Shown here in pieces: positions 50,588-59,200 of a stretch of 64,000 nucleotides of DNA (the stretch's first letter is position 1; the number at the start of each line of letters is the position of its first letter). Source of the stretch: Lewinellaceae bacterium (GTDB lineage: Bacteria > Bacteroidota > Bacteroidia > Chitinophagales > Saprospiraceae); assembly GCA_020636095.1 (NCBI GenBank), contig JACJYN010000004.1, positions 558,001-622,000 of the forward strand. Reading direction: 5' to 3'. The notes beneath the pieces were generated by a model. The model was not told where the DNA came from. It saw nothing but the letters and a program-made list of their open reading frames with translations, and did no database searches. Both the position numbers and the translations under genes were made by a program.

Positions 50588-51775
50588 ATGCCAAACCGCA
50601 CACTACAATATAGCCTGATTGAAAAGCCCCATGAACTGGATGCCTTTTACCAGGATCATCGAAAGCTCCCCTGGATAGCCTTCGATACTGAATTTGTCGG
50701 AGAGAAGCGTTACCACACTTTGCTTTGCCTGATACAGGTGAAGTCAGAAAAGGGGTTGTTTCTCATCGACCCCATTCGTTTAAAGGGGCTGGACCCTTTT
50801 CTGGACCTGGTCGCAGACCCAAATATTACCAAGATTACCCATGCGGGCGACAATGACTACCGGCTCCTGAACAACCTCTTTGGCGTTTTACCCCGCAATG
50901 TGTTCGATACGCAGATCGCCGCTGGTTTTGTAGGGTATAAATACCCTGTTTCTTTTCGCAAGCTGGTCGAGGATGAACTGGGGGTCCATTTGAAAAAGGG
51001 ATATGCCGTTGCCGACTGGGAGGGGCGCCCTTTTCAGGCTAATCAGTTGCAGTATGCCCTGAATGATGTTCTGTTTTTACCCGATCTGTGGGAACGGCTG
51101 GCAAAAAAACTCGAAGGGCAAAACCGGACTCACTGGGCGGACGAAGAACTCGCCCTGTTGGAAAAAGCGGAGTATTACTACAAAGATCCGAATGACGAGG
51201 CGATCAAGAGCAATATGATGCGGGCGCTCAAAACGAAAGAGCAGCTTTTCCTGCTCCGGCTTTTTGCCTGGCGCCGGCAGGTCGCTGAACAGCGGGATCA
51301 TTCCAAGGAAATGGTCTTGCCTGCCAAATACATCGGCCATATTGTCCGCAGTATTTCTTCCGGCCGGGAAGCCCTGAAGCACAATCGCCGCATACCCGGC
51401 AAGATGGCGGATAAATATGGCGCCACATTCGAAGAATTATATAAACGCCCCGTCTCCGATGAGGAGCGGCAGATACTGAAACGCATACCCTCTGAAAACG
51501 ATGAAGACCCCAAGGAGCAGATCATCATGGAGATGCTGTACCAGGTGATCAAGTACAAATGCCTGGAAGAGGATATCTCCATCAATATGGTGGTGCCCCG
51601 AGGTGAACTCAAAAAGATTCGCGCCGACGAAGATGACGCGCTCGAACTGCTGGCCGGCGGCTGGCGCCAGGAAATGCTCGGCGCCTATTTTCTCGACTGG
51701 CTATCCAATGCCAACCGCATGAAGGTGGAACTGCATGAGAACAGAATCGTGATCCGGCCGGAAGAGCACGTTTAA
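50588..51775 (+). CDS. rnd: Ribonuclease D-like 3'-5' exonuclease with HRDC domain
   Basis: The product (395 residues from the ATG at 50588; an in-frame ATG at 50537 would add a Pro-rich tail) is a DEDD-family exonuclease for tRNA 3' maturation. Exo I is WIAFDTEFVGEKRY, Exo II ITHAGDNDYRLLNNLF, Exo III YALNDVLFLPDLW with the Tyr of the DEDDy type. An HRDC domain (about 205-290: LLRLFAWRRQVAEQRDHSKE, VLPAKYIGHIVRSI) and a less clear C-terminal region follow. It is complete. Confidence 0.92.
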   Translation: MPNRTLQYSLIEKPHELDAFYQDHRKLPWIAFDTEFVGEKRYHTLLCLIQVKSEKGLFLIDPIRLKGLDPFLDLVADPNITKITHAGDNDYRLLNNLFGVLPRNVFDTQIAAGFVGYKYPVSFRKLVEDELGVHLKKGYAVADWEGRPFQANQLQYALNDVLFLPDLWERLAKKLEGQNRTHWADEELALLEKAEYYYKDPNDEAIKSNMMRALKTKEQLFLLRLFAWRRQVAEQRDHSKEMVLPAKYIGHIVRSISSGREALKHNRRIPGKMADKYGATFEELYKRPVSDEERQILKRIPSENDEDPKEQIIMEMLYQVIKYKCLEEDISINMVVPRGELKKIRADEDDALELLAGGWRQEMLGAYFLDWLSNANRMKVELHENRIVIRPEEHV

Positions 51776-51776
51776 C

Positions 51777-51903
51777 GGGAGTGTTCGGTGTTCGCAAGAA
51801 CCTGCCCAAAACCCGGGCTTAGAGCAAAGAACTGGTTCATCAAGCCTGGATTCCTGCTTTTAAGGGCATGGCAGAGCGAATAGCGAACTGCTAAAAGCAA
51901 GAC
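51777..51903 (+). repeat. Family F-like repeat, partial copy 3
   Basis: GGGAGTGTTCGG followed by TTCGCAA is shared with 4661-4681, and GCGAATAGCGAACTGC is similar to the family F core. The rest differs. It overlaps nothing coding. Confidence 0.45.
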
Positions 51904-51994
51904 TGAATAGTCACTACAGGGGGTAGGCGACGCATTTTTGAACCTATTTGGGGGAGGCGACACCTTTTCTTTGGCGGGAACTTTTGGGAAGGCG

Positions 51995-53032
51995 TCACCT
52001 CAAGCCTCTCTTCTTCAGATTCTGCTTATAGGCCACTACGTTCTGATTATGCCCCGCCAGGGTCTTGGCGAAGGAATGCAGCCCCGATCCATCTCCCTTG
52101 GCGCAGAAAAATAAATAATCGTGGACTTCGGCGTTCAGGACGGCATCGATACTGGAAATGGACGCCATGCTGATGGGCCCGGGCGGCAAACCCGCGTACA
52201 TGTAGGTATTATAGGGAGAATCGTATTTGATGTGGTAGTAAGTTACCCGGGGGGTGTCAAAATCGCGGCGGGCGAAGACGGCAGTGGGGTCAGCCTGCAG
52301 GCGCATACCTGTTTTCAGGCGGTTGAGGTAGACGCCTGCCATTCGCGGTTTTTCGCTTTTTACCAATGTTTCCTTTTCGACGATGGAGGCCAGTGTATAG
52401 ACTTCCTGCGGTGTCATTTCCAGGGCTTCCGCCTTTTTTTTCCGGCCGTCGTTATCCCAGAAAGCATCGTGTTCCTTGATCATGCGTTGTACAAAATTCC
52501 GGGGGCTGGTGTTCCAAAAGAACTCGTAGGTATTGGGGATGAAAAGGCTCATCAGAGTCTCCGGAGTATAGCCTATGGAAGCCAGATATGCCTCATCCTG
52601 GAATAATGCCAGAATCTCAACAGAGTCCGGCTCGATGAAACGGGCGGCTTTGGCAGCCACATTTTCAGGCAGCCGCTCATTGGTCAGGATGACATCGACC
52701 GGAGCCTGCAGGCCGCCCCGCAGATGGCGGATCAACTGGATAAGGCTCCAGCCTGGCTGCAGCTCGTATCGCCCCGCCCGCATAGGGTCGCGCTTGTAAC
52801 TCATCCGCTCCGCCAGAAGGGTAAATACCTTTCTGTCCTTCAGTACGCCTTTGTTCTCCAGAATCTCCATTACATCTTCAAAGGAAGCATTACTGGGAAT
52901 CTGCACGTAGTAATCATCCAACCCCTGCGGGACTGCCGAGGCCCCTACAAATTTATGGTAAATGAATAGCCCGATAAGCAGGAGCGAGAGGGCGGCTACC
53001 CCGGTAATAATATGAATGGCCTTCATAGTCAT
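51995..53032 (-). CDS. mltG: Endolytic murein transglycosylase
   Basis: A 345-residue inner-membrane enzyme that cuts nascent glycan strands and sets their length. One N-terminal anchor (about 5-25, HIITGVAALSLLLIGLFIYH) precedes a LysM-like region (VQIPSNASFEDVMEILENKGVL) and the YceG catalytic domain with active-site Glu in TLASIVEKETLV, followed by MAGVYLNRLKTGMRLQADPTAVFA, YNTYMYAGLPPGPI and the C-terminal DYLFFCAKGDGSGLHSFA. It is complete and stands alone. Confidence 0.95.
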   Translation of the reverse strand: MTMKAIHIITGVAALSLLLIGLFIYHKFVGASAVPQGLDDYYVQIPSNASFEDVMEILENKGVLKDRKVFTLLAERMSYKRDPMRAGRYELQPGWSLIQLIRHLRGGLQAPVDVILTNERLPENVAAKAARFIEPDSVEILALFQDEAYLASIGYTPETLMSLFIPNTYEFFWNTSPRNFVQRMIKEHDAFWDNDGRKKKAEALEMTPQEVYTLASIVEKETLVKSEKPRMAGVYLNRLKTGMRLQADPTAVFARRDFDTPRVTYYHIKYDSPYNTYMYAGLPPGPISMASISSIDAVLNAEVHDYLFFCAKGDGSGLHSFAKTLAGHNQNVVAYKQNLKKRGLR

Positions 53033-53160
53033 GGCATGGATTGGTGTGATTCGGTCTATGTCCTAACGCCCGGATACACTCATTTTATATACAAGGCTGA
53101 AAAAGAAATGCAGAATCCGGTTTCTTCCGCTTCCTGAATGCCCTTTTCCGTTGTGGCTTT

Positions 53161-53976
53161 TCAATACTGCTCCTTATCATTCGGGAAATCCCGGGAACGA
53201 ACATCCTCAATATACTGGTTGACCGCTCCTTTTATAGATTCGTACAAGTCGAGGTACCGGCGAAGGAAACGCGGCCGGAAATCCTTGGTGATGCCGAGCA
53301 TGTCATGGGTAACCAGTACCTGGCCATCTACGCCGCCGCCGGCGCCAATGCCGATGACCGGAATCCAGATCTTTTCTGCCACCTTGGCAGCTAATTTGGC
53401 GGGAATTTTTTCCAGGACGATGGCAAAGCAACCCAGTTCCTGCAGCAATTCGGCATCTTCGAGCAGTTTCTCGGCTTCGGCTTCTTCTTTGGCGCGGACG
53501 GTGTAGGTGCCGAACTTGTAAATGGATTGCGGTGTAAGGCCCAGGTGGCCCATAACCGGAACGCCGGCAGAAAGAATCCGCTTTATCGATTCCTGCACTT
53601 CGGCGCCGCCTTCCAGTTTGACCGCATGGGCGCCCGCTTCTTTCATGATTCGGACTGCCGAATCCAAGGCAGCCCGGGAGTTACCCTGATAGGACCCGAA
53701 AGGGAGGTCTACAATAACAAGCGCCCGTTTTACCGCGCGCACTACTGAAGCGCCATGGTAAATCATCTGATCGAGCGTGATGGGCAGGGTGGTCTCGTGG
53801 CCCGCCATTACATTGGAAGCAGAGTCTCCGACCAGCAGCACATCCACGCCTGCGTCGTCGAGGATGCCAGCCATGGAATAATCATAGGCGGTCAGCATGG
53901 TGATCTTCTCACCTCTTGTTTTCATCTCTTGTAAGACGTGGGTGGTCACCCTTTTGATATCCTTATGTACAGACAT
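53161..53976 (-). CDS. panB: 3-methyl-2-oxobutanoate hydroxymethyltransferase
   Basis: The product (271 residues from the ATG at 53976; an upstream ATG at 54030 gives an unlike extension) makes ketopantoate from 2-oxoisovalerate and methylene-THF in pantothenate synthesis. It shows ITMLTAYDYSMAGILDDAGVDVLLVGDS (Mg-binding Asp pair), VVDLPFGSYQ-like IVDLPFGSYQGN, AHAVKLEGG, GHLGLTPQS, CFAIVLEKIPA and IGIGAGGGVDGQVLVTHDMLG with the catalytic Glu/His region. panC is not adjacent. Confidence 0.96.
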   Translation of the reverse strand: MSVHKDIKRVTTHVLQEMKTRGEKITMLTAYDYSMAGILDDAGVDVLLVGDSASNVMAGHETTLPITLDQMIYHGASVVRAVKRALVIVDLPFGSYQGNSRAALDSAVRIMKEAGAHAVKLEGGAEVQESIKRILSAGVPVMGHLGLTPQSIYKFGTYTVRAKEEAEAEKLLEDAELLQELGCFAIVLEKIPAKLAAKVAEKIWIPVIGIGAGGGVDGQVLVTHDMLGITKDFRPRFLRRYLDLYESIKGAVNQYIEDVRSRDFPNDKEQY

Positions 53977-54070
53977 GGGCTTTTGTTTTGTGGCTGCAAG
54001 ATAAATAATTTTGCTTCCTTTGCTAAACATAGGCTTAGTCTCTTAAACGTCACTGCCGGGATGCAAAGCG

Positions 54071-54102
54071 TTGGATTTATTTGAGCAAAAATTTTACCTT
54101 TG
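54071..54102 (+). promoter_or_regulatory. Candidate promoter for the lipoprotein gene
   Basis: TTG (54071-54073), 21-bp spacer, TACCTTTG (54095-54102) fit the Bacteroidota consensus, 19 bp before the ATG at 54122. Confidence 0.5.
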
Positions 54103-54121
54103 AGCCGCTAAAAAGACAACA

Positions 54122-55126
54122 ATGAATAAGAACCTCATTTTCACCCTTCTGTCATCGATCGTTTTCCTAAGCGCTTGCTCAACTGATTTTGAATTGGAAG
54201 CTGAATGGAAAGATATACCTGTCGTTTACAGTTTTTTATCTGTCCAGGATACAACCCATTACGTACGAGTGGAAAAAGCTTTTCTGGAGCCCGGCGGCAA
54301 CGCTTTTGAGATAGCCAGGGTTACTGATTCGATCTATTACAACAACCTCACCGTAGAACTGGAAAACCTGGTGACCGGTGAAACTTTCATTATGGAAAGG
54401 GTGAATGGCAGCGATGAAGGATACCCCAAAGAGGAGGGGCTTTTCGCCAACGACCCCAACGTGTTGTACAAACTTCGGGCCGACGTGGCCAAATTAGGAG
54501 AAGGAGACAGCATACGGCTGACTTTCAACCGCGGCGATGAGGTGGAGCCGGCCACTGCCGAAATACAGATAGTTGGTGAGATCGAACCCAGCCGGTTCAA
54601 TCCGCCTGAAAGAATTACTCGCACCCGCTTCGCTTCTCCCGTTAATATTGCCTGGACCCCGGATGAAAATACCAGTATCTTTGACGTTCGGTTCACTTTC
54701 AATTACCTGGAAAGGCTTCCCGGCCAAACCGGCTTCACCCTAAAGGCTGCAACCTGGGCTGTAAACCGCAGTATTTCCGTACCCAACAACGATGGCAAAG
54801 TGGTGGCTTACGAAGCCGGCTGGGAGAGTTTCTATCAGTCGCTGGCTACCCAAATTCCTCAAGTGGAGGGCGCTGAGCGCGTTTTTAACAGTATGGACCT
54901 GATCATTACCGGCGCAGGCGATGAGCTTTACCAATTCGTCCGGGTTAGCCGAGCCAATACCGGGATCACCAGTGCTCAAAGTATTCCTACTTATTCCAAT
55001 GTTGAGGGTGGACTCGGTATCGTCACCTCCCGATATACCTCAGTCCGGCAGGGCATCGTGCTGGCGGATGAAGCGCTGGATTCTCTGCGGACGGGCATTT
55101 ATACCCGCAACCTGAATTTTAATTGA
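54122..55126 (+). CDS. Envelope lipoprotein, possibly DUF4249-like
   Basis: The 334-residue product has a lipoprotein signal with lipobox FLSAC (MNKNLIFTLLSSIVFLSACS). The mature part is beta-rich: VYSFLSVQDTTHYVRVEKAFLEPGG, VTVEL-like NLTVELENLVTGETF, then VLYKLRADVAKLGEGDSIRLTF and the Ig-like INIAW-type block VNIAWTPDENTSIFDVRFTFNYL. This order is similar to Bacteroidota DUF4249 lipoproteins often linked to TonB receptors, but no receptor gene is adjacent, so the assignment is tentative. It is convergent with the barrel gene at 55279. Confidence 0.7.
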   Translation: MNKNLIFTLLSSIVFLSACSTDFELEAEWKDIPVVYSFLSVQDTTHYVRVEKAFLEPGGNAFEIARVTDSIYYNNLTVELENLVTGETFIMERVNGSDEGYPKEEGLFANDPNVLYKLRADVAKLGEGDSIRLTFNRGDEVEPATAEIQIVGEIEPSRFNPPERITRTRFASPVNIAWTPDENTSIFDVRFTFNYLERLPGQTGFTLKAATWAVNRSISVPNNDGKVVAYEAGWESFYQSLATQIPQVEGAERVFNSMDLIITGAGDELYQFVRVSRANTGITSAQSIPTYSNVEGGLGIVTSRYTSVRQGIVLADEALDSLRTGIYTRNLNFN

Positions 55127-55209
55127 GTAGCCGGCGGCAGGTAAATACTATGGGAAAACCTGCACAGGAGGGCCTGAGTTTTGTTAGAGAGGCAATTGAT
55201 CCGGAAGAC

Positions 55210-55270
55210 AAGTGCGTCAGTCAGGAACGAAGTTCTCAACCATTTACTTGGACTCATTTGCGTACAGGCC
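55210..55270 (+). repeat. Degraded half copy of family G
   Basis: GGAACGAAGTTCTCAACCA followed by CTTGGACTC and CAGGCC parallels the right arm of the family G element read on its minus strand (GGAACGAAATTCTTAACCA, TTTGGGCTC, ACGGCC). Only one arm is present. Confidence 0.5.
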
Positions 55271-55278
55271 TTATAGCA

Positions 55279-56415
55279 TTAATTCTTTTGGAATTCGTTC
55301 AGATTCATGGCCGGCCCCTTGTTGATCCGATAACTTAAGCCTATATTGATCAGGTAATCGGCAAAGGCGGCATCCCCGTTACGAGGTTGCCCCGTTGCTT
55401 CTTCTGTTTCCAGGTCAGTGACACTTTGCGGGCGTTTTCTAATAATGGCAATCGGCGCCGACAGGTTTAGGGAAAGATTCTCCTTCATGTAATTGATGCC
55501 CGGCTCAACTGATAATACACTTCCTGGCCTTCTAAACCCTTCATTGCTTCCCAATATGTCCTTTACCGGAACGGCTTCGTACCTTACTCCAAGTATTACT
55601 CCCACAGGAGTTGTTCCAAGGGAATAACTTAGGCCGGCGCGCAGGCCATACTGGTCCGGAACCGCCATGATCGCTTCATTGTTCAGGATTGGGCTGAGGG
55701 TTTCCCGAAATGTTCGCGTTCCATTGGTTCCTTTTGGATTGAGCAAATAAAAGCCGGAGCCATAGATGAAAAAGCCTTCGCTGAGCTTTTGGAAAAATTG
55801 AGCGTCCAGGGCAATACCGAAACCACCATCTCCGGGTTGGATCGACTGGTCCACCGGGCGAACCTGCGGCTCGCCATTGGGGCCAACGTTATAAAAGATA
55901 TCACTGGCAGCGAAGTCGCCGGTCGGCAGTTTCACGCCCAGCCCCAAGGCGAGATTGCCACCGGAATGAACGTGTGGCTTAAACAGCCAATACCCCAGGC
56001 CGGCCCGTATATCGGCCAGGCCGCGGGAAGTGGTTGTGTGCCTTTCCGAACGCCCGTGCTCATAAAGTGAAGAGCGGGTGTTGATCACAAAAGGAAGAGT
56101 CAGGTTGGCAAACCAACGCTGGTTCAGGCCGAGGGTGATGTTGAAGTCCCACGAATGGGAATGGTTGACCACTTCAGTCCCGTTAGCGACCCGGTCCGGC
56201 TCTTCTTCGGCCCCTCTGAAGTGCCGGAAAGATTTGAAGTAGCGGTAGTTCATCCCCAACTGCCAGTCTCCCTTGGAGAGGAATTGGGAATCGAAATTGT
56301 TGTTGCTGCAAGAGGAAAAATGCCGGATGGCCACACATCCCTGGCTATGAGCCTCGGAAAGGAATAAAAGGAATAGCCCGCAGGTAAAAATGGTTGTTGC
56401 CAATAGGTTTCTCAT
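55279..56415 (-). CDS. Outer-membrane beta-barrel protein, transporter-like
   Basis: From the ATG at 56415 (378 residues) it has a clear signal peptide (MRNLLATTIFTCGLFLLFLS, cleaved near SEAHSQ). The rest is alternating aromatic and polar beta strands: WQLGMNYRYFKSFRHF, RWFANLTLPFVIN, LADIRAGLGYWLF, GNLALGLGVKLPTGD, GDGGFGIALDAQFF, FFIYGSGFYLLNP, GLRAGLSYSLG, ending in YLINIGLSYRIN. The pattern with GLGVKLPTGD and a GDGGFG loop is like PF13557 (phenol-degradation meta-pathway) barrel proteins. The transported substrate is unknown. An in-frame ATG at 56550 gives a non-signal extension and is unlikely. Confidence 0.75.
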   Translation of the reverse strand: MRNLLATTIFTCGLFLLFLSEAHSQGCVAIRHFSSCSNNNFDSQFLSKGDWQLGMNYRYFKSFRHFRGAEEEPDRVANGTEVVNHSHSWDFNITLGLNQRWFANLTLPFVINTRSSLYEHGRSERHTTTSRGLADIRAGLGYWLFKPHVHSGGNLALGLGVKLPTGDFAASDIFYNVGPNGEPQVRPVDQSIQPGDGGFGIALDAQFFQKLSEGFFIYGSGFYLLNPKGTNGTRTFRETLSPILNNEAIMAVPDQYGLRAGLSYSLGTTPVGVILGVRYEAVPVKDILGSNEGFRRPGSVLSVEPGINYMKENLSLNLSAPIAIIRKRPQSVTDLETEEATGQPRNGDAAFADYLINIGLSYRINKGPAMNLNEFQKN

Positions 56416-56760
56416 GTCAATTGGGTGTTGGTGAATGGATATTAAGGTAAATATACAGCTAAGTATGAAAATGTTCAAATCCAGAATGTACATGGAAGTG
56501 GGTTCATTCTGAGAGTGAACACCGGCACAGATTAAGCGTGTGGGCATCATAATTGAGGGTGCTACCTGGTAAATGTACCTGACAACCCCTGCCTTTTTGT
56601 CACCTCCTTTCTTTTATGGCATTATTCTTGGCATATACTGTCAGCAAATCAGCCTGTCTGAGGGTAGTTTTGTCATAAAAGGCCGTCTATTTCAGGCTTG
56701 GCATACCCATTGATAGGTAAAGGTTGACATTGATTGAAACAAAATCTAAAATCACATAAC

Positions 56761-58692
56761 ATGGGTAAAATTATTGGGATTGACTTAGGTACTACAAACT
56801 CCTGTGTAGCTGTAATGGAGGGAAATGAACCAGTGGTTATCCCCAACGATGAAGGCCGAAGAACGACGCCTTCCGTAGTCGCTTTTATGGATAACGGGGA
56901 GCGGAAGATTGGGGACCCGGCAAAACGCCAGGCCATTACGAACCCGCAACGCACTGTCTCTTCGATCAAACGCTTCATGGGCCGGCGGTTCAGTGAAGTG
57001 AAATCCGATGTAGAACACTCTTCCTATAAAGTCGTCAAAGGGGATAATGATACGGTTCGGGTAGATATTGACGGCCGGATGTACACTCCGCAGGAAATTT
57101 CCGCCATGGTCTTGCAAAAGATGAAAAAGGTGGCCGAAGATTTTCTGGGCTCCGATGTTACGGAAGCAGTAGTAACGGTTCCTGCTTATTTCAATGACTC
57201 TCAGCGCCAGGCTACTAAGGAAGCCGGTGAAGTGGCAGGCTTGAAAATCCGCCGGATTATCAACGAACCGACAGCCGCCGCTTTGGCATACGGCCTTGAT
57301 AAACGAAATAAAGACATAACCATCGCCGTGTATGACCTCGGTGGCGGTACTTTCGATATTTCTATCCTCGAGTTGGGAGAAGGCGTCTTTGAAGTAAAAT
57401 CCACCAACGGCGACACACACCTGGGCGGAGACGACTTTGACCGCGTGTTGATCGACCACCTGGCCGACAACTTCAAACAACAGGAAGGCATCGACCTGCG
57501 CAAGGACCCTATGGCTCTTCAGCGCCTCAAAGATGCGGCAGAAAAAGCCAAAATCGAGCTGTCCGCTTCTTCCGAGACGGAGGTCAACCTGCCTTACATC
57601 ACAGCGGTGGATGGCGTCCCTAAGCACCTGGTGCTCAAACTGTCTCGTGCTAAGTTCGAACAATTGGCGGATAAACTGGTGGCTCGCACGCTGGAACCTT
57701 GCCGTAAAGCTCTTGCAGATGCGAATATGTCGAAGGAAGATATCGATGAGGTGATCCTCGTTGGTGGGTCTACCCGGATTCCCCGCATCCAGCAGGCAGT
57801 GGAAGAGTTCTTCGGCCAGAAACCGAACAAAGGCGTAAACCCGGATGAGGTGGTCGCTGTAGGTGCCGCAATCCAGGGGGGCGTATTGAGTGGCGATGTA
57901 CAGGACGTGCTCCTGCTCGACGTAACGCCGCTGTCACTGGGTATCGAAACGATGGGGGGCGTCTACGATGTGATCATCGAATCGAACTCCACCATTCCGA
58001 CTAAAAAATCTAAAGTTTACTCTACGGCTGCCGATAACCAGCCGTCGGTAGAAATCCACGTTTTGCAGGGTGAGCGCCCAATGGCCAGAGACAACCGCAC
58101 CGTCGGCCGTTTCATTCTGGACGGCATCCCGCCGGCGCCGAGGGGCGTTCCTCAGGTCGAAGTATCCTTCGACATCGACGCCAACGGTATCCTAAACGTT
58201 TCCGCCAAAGATAAAGGCACCGGTAAAGAACAATCTATTCGCATTGAAGCTTCTACCGGCCTGTCTAAGGAGGAAATCGCGCGGATGAAAACGGAGGCCG
58301 AAGCCAACGCCGAGGCTGATAAGGAGGCTCGCGAGCGGGTTGAGAAACTGAACGGCGCCGATACGCTGGCTTTCCAGACAGAGAAGCAGCTGAAGGAATA
58401 CGGTGAAAAGATTCCTGCGGATAAAAGAGGCGCGATTGAAACCGCACTGAACGACCTCAAGGCGGCCCACAAAGCCGAAGACCTGGATAAGATCGATACT
58501 GCTTCTGAAGCCCTCAACCAGGCTTGGCAGGCGGCTAGCCAGGACCTTTACCAGGCTACTCAAGAAGCTCAGGCCGAACCCGGCGGCGGTGCAGGCGCCG
58601 GCGCTCAGGAAGGCCCATCCGGAGGCGCCCCCGGCGCTGATGATGTGACCGATGTGGAATTCGAAGAGGTCGACGAGGACAATAAGAAGTAA
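56761..58692 (+). CDS. dnaK: Chaperone Hsp70
   Basis: The product (643 residues from the ATG at 56761) is the ATP-driven chaperone working with DnaJ and GrpE. It has KIIGIDLGTTNSCVAVMEG, the catalytic-loop YDLGGGTFDISILELG, VGGSTRIPRIQQ, the linker VQDVLLLDVTPLSLGIETMGG, and a substrate-binding domain ending in a Gly/Ala-rich tail with the C-terminal VTDVEFEEVDEDNKK. dnaJ and grpE are not adjacent. No CIRCE element is visible upstream, so control is probably by a sigma-32-like or other route. It is followed by a strong terminator. Confidence 0.98.
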   Translation: MGKIIGIDLGTTNSCVAVMEGNEPVVIPNDEGRRTTPSVVAFMDNGERKIGDPAKRQAITNPQRTVSSIKRFMGRRFSEVKSDVEHSSYKVVKGDNDTVRVDIDGRMYTPQEISAMVLQKMKKVAEDFLGSDVTEAVVTVPAYFNDSQRQATKEAGEVAGLKIRRIINEPTAAALAYGLDKRNKDITIAVYDLGGGTFDISILELGEGVFEVKSTNGDTHLGGDDFDRVLIDHLADNFKQQEGIDLRKDPMALQRLKDAAEKAKIELSASSETEVNLPYITAVDGVPKHLVLKLSRAKFEQLADKLVARTLEPCRKALADANMSKEDIDEVILVGGSTRIPRIQQAVEEFFGQKPNKGVNPDEVVAVGAAIQGGVLSGDVQDVLLLDVTPLSLGIETMGGVYDVIIESNSTIPTKKSKVYSTAADNQPSVEIHVLQGERPMARDNRTVGRFILDGIPPAPRGVPQVEVSFDIDANGILNVSAKDKGTGKEQSIRIEASTGLSKEEIARMKTEAEANAEADKEARERVEKLNGADTLAFQTEKQLKEYGEKIPADKRGAIETALNDLKAAHKAEDLDKIDTASEALNQAWQAASQDLYQATQEAQAEPGGGAGAGAQEGPSGGAPGADDVTDVEFEEVDEDNKK

Positions 58693-58743
58693 GGACACAG
58701 AAGAATGTCTGGAATTTTCCGGACTTCTCACTGAGAATAAGAT

Positions 58744-58775
58744 AAGGCCCGGTTTGGTTTTCCAAACCGGGCCTT
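58744..58775 (+). terminator. Intrinsic terminator after dnaK
   Basis: AAGGCCCGGTTTGG pairs perfectly with CCAAACCGGGCCTT around TTTT, 51 bp after the dnaK stop, with T-rich sequence following. Confidence 0.9.
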
Positions 58776-58851
58776 GTACTTATTTTAACGTTAGGTTTGA
58801 GAGCATAAAGTGTTGGATTCCAGCTTGCTATCCGGACTTTTGCCCGAAATT

Positions 58852-58900
58852 GTGTACGGTGTACGGTGTACGATTGGACTGGCGTCGTACACCGTACACC
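58852..58900. repeat. Hairpin with three tandem GTGTACG heptamers
   Basis: GTGTACG occurs three times in tandem at 58852-58872. The last 15 bases pair perfectly with 58886-58900 (CGTACACCGTACACC) around a 13-base loop. Confidence 0.7.
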
Positions 58901-58917
58901 CTATACATCTTATTTTT

Positions 58918-59179
58918 GTGGTATTTCGGCATTATGATTTTGTGGCCAGGCAGTTGCAGCGCCGAACCTCCGGCCGCAATACCGGAGCACCCTAAGAGTA
59001 TGTTTGGAGGCCAAACTTTGAGCTACAAAGGCCACTTTTTTGATGATTCATCGTTGCTTTTTTCGACCGTACCGAAGGGTACGCTCTTCAAAAAGACGCC
59101 TTGTCTCATCAAAAAATTGACACTTTTCGCTATCAAATCCGGCCTCCAAACATACTCTAAAACCGAAATACCTAAATAG
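58918..59179. repeat. Family D repeat, copy 2, split by family C
   Basis: The left part (58918-58995) and right part (59158-59179) together align with the reverse of 39779-39888: GGCATTATGATTTTGTGGCC, CAGTTGCAG, CTCCGGCCGCAATACCGG and, after the insert, AACCGAAATACCTAAATAG. The family C element sits between CACC and AACCG. Confidence 0.75.
58996..59157. repeat. Family C MITE-like element, copy 2 (nested)
   Basis: This 162-bp element has perfect 18-bp ends GAGTATGTTTGGAGGCC and one further base, flanked by TAA at 58993-58995 and 59158-59160. The ends differ from copy 1 by one base (GAGTATG versus GAGCATG); the interior is unrelated or strongly diverged. Confidence 0.8.
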
Positions 59180-59200
59180 TTACCTTATTTTACAGAGTAC
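59180..59200. repeat. Solo end of family E
   Basis: On the minus strand GTACTCTGTAAAATAA resembles the left end of the element at 4817 (GTACTCTGTTAAATAA). The adjoining TTA at 59201-59203 corresponds to the target triplet and is also the porT stop codon (TAA on the minus strand). No partner arm is found. Confidence 0.6.

Larger units (their letters stand above)
58693..59200. other. Gene-free interval of terminator and stacked repeats
   Basis: From left to right: the dnaK terminator, the GTGTACG hairpin (58852-58900), a family D copy (58918-59179) carrying a nested family C element (58996-59157), and one end of family E (59180-59200) touching the porT stop. No coding sequence is supported. 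Confidence 0.7.

Noticed and set aside
56785..57663. 292-codon frame opposite dnaK
   Set aside because: Antisense to the highly conserved Hsp70 ATPase domain; no motif.
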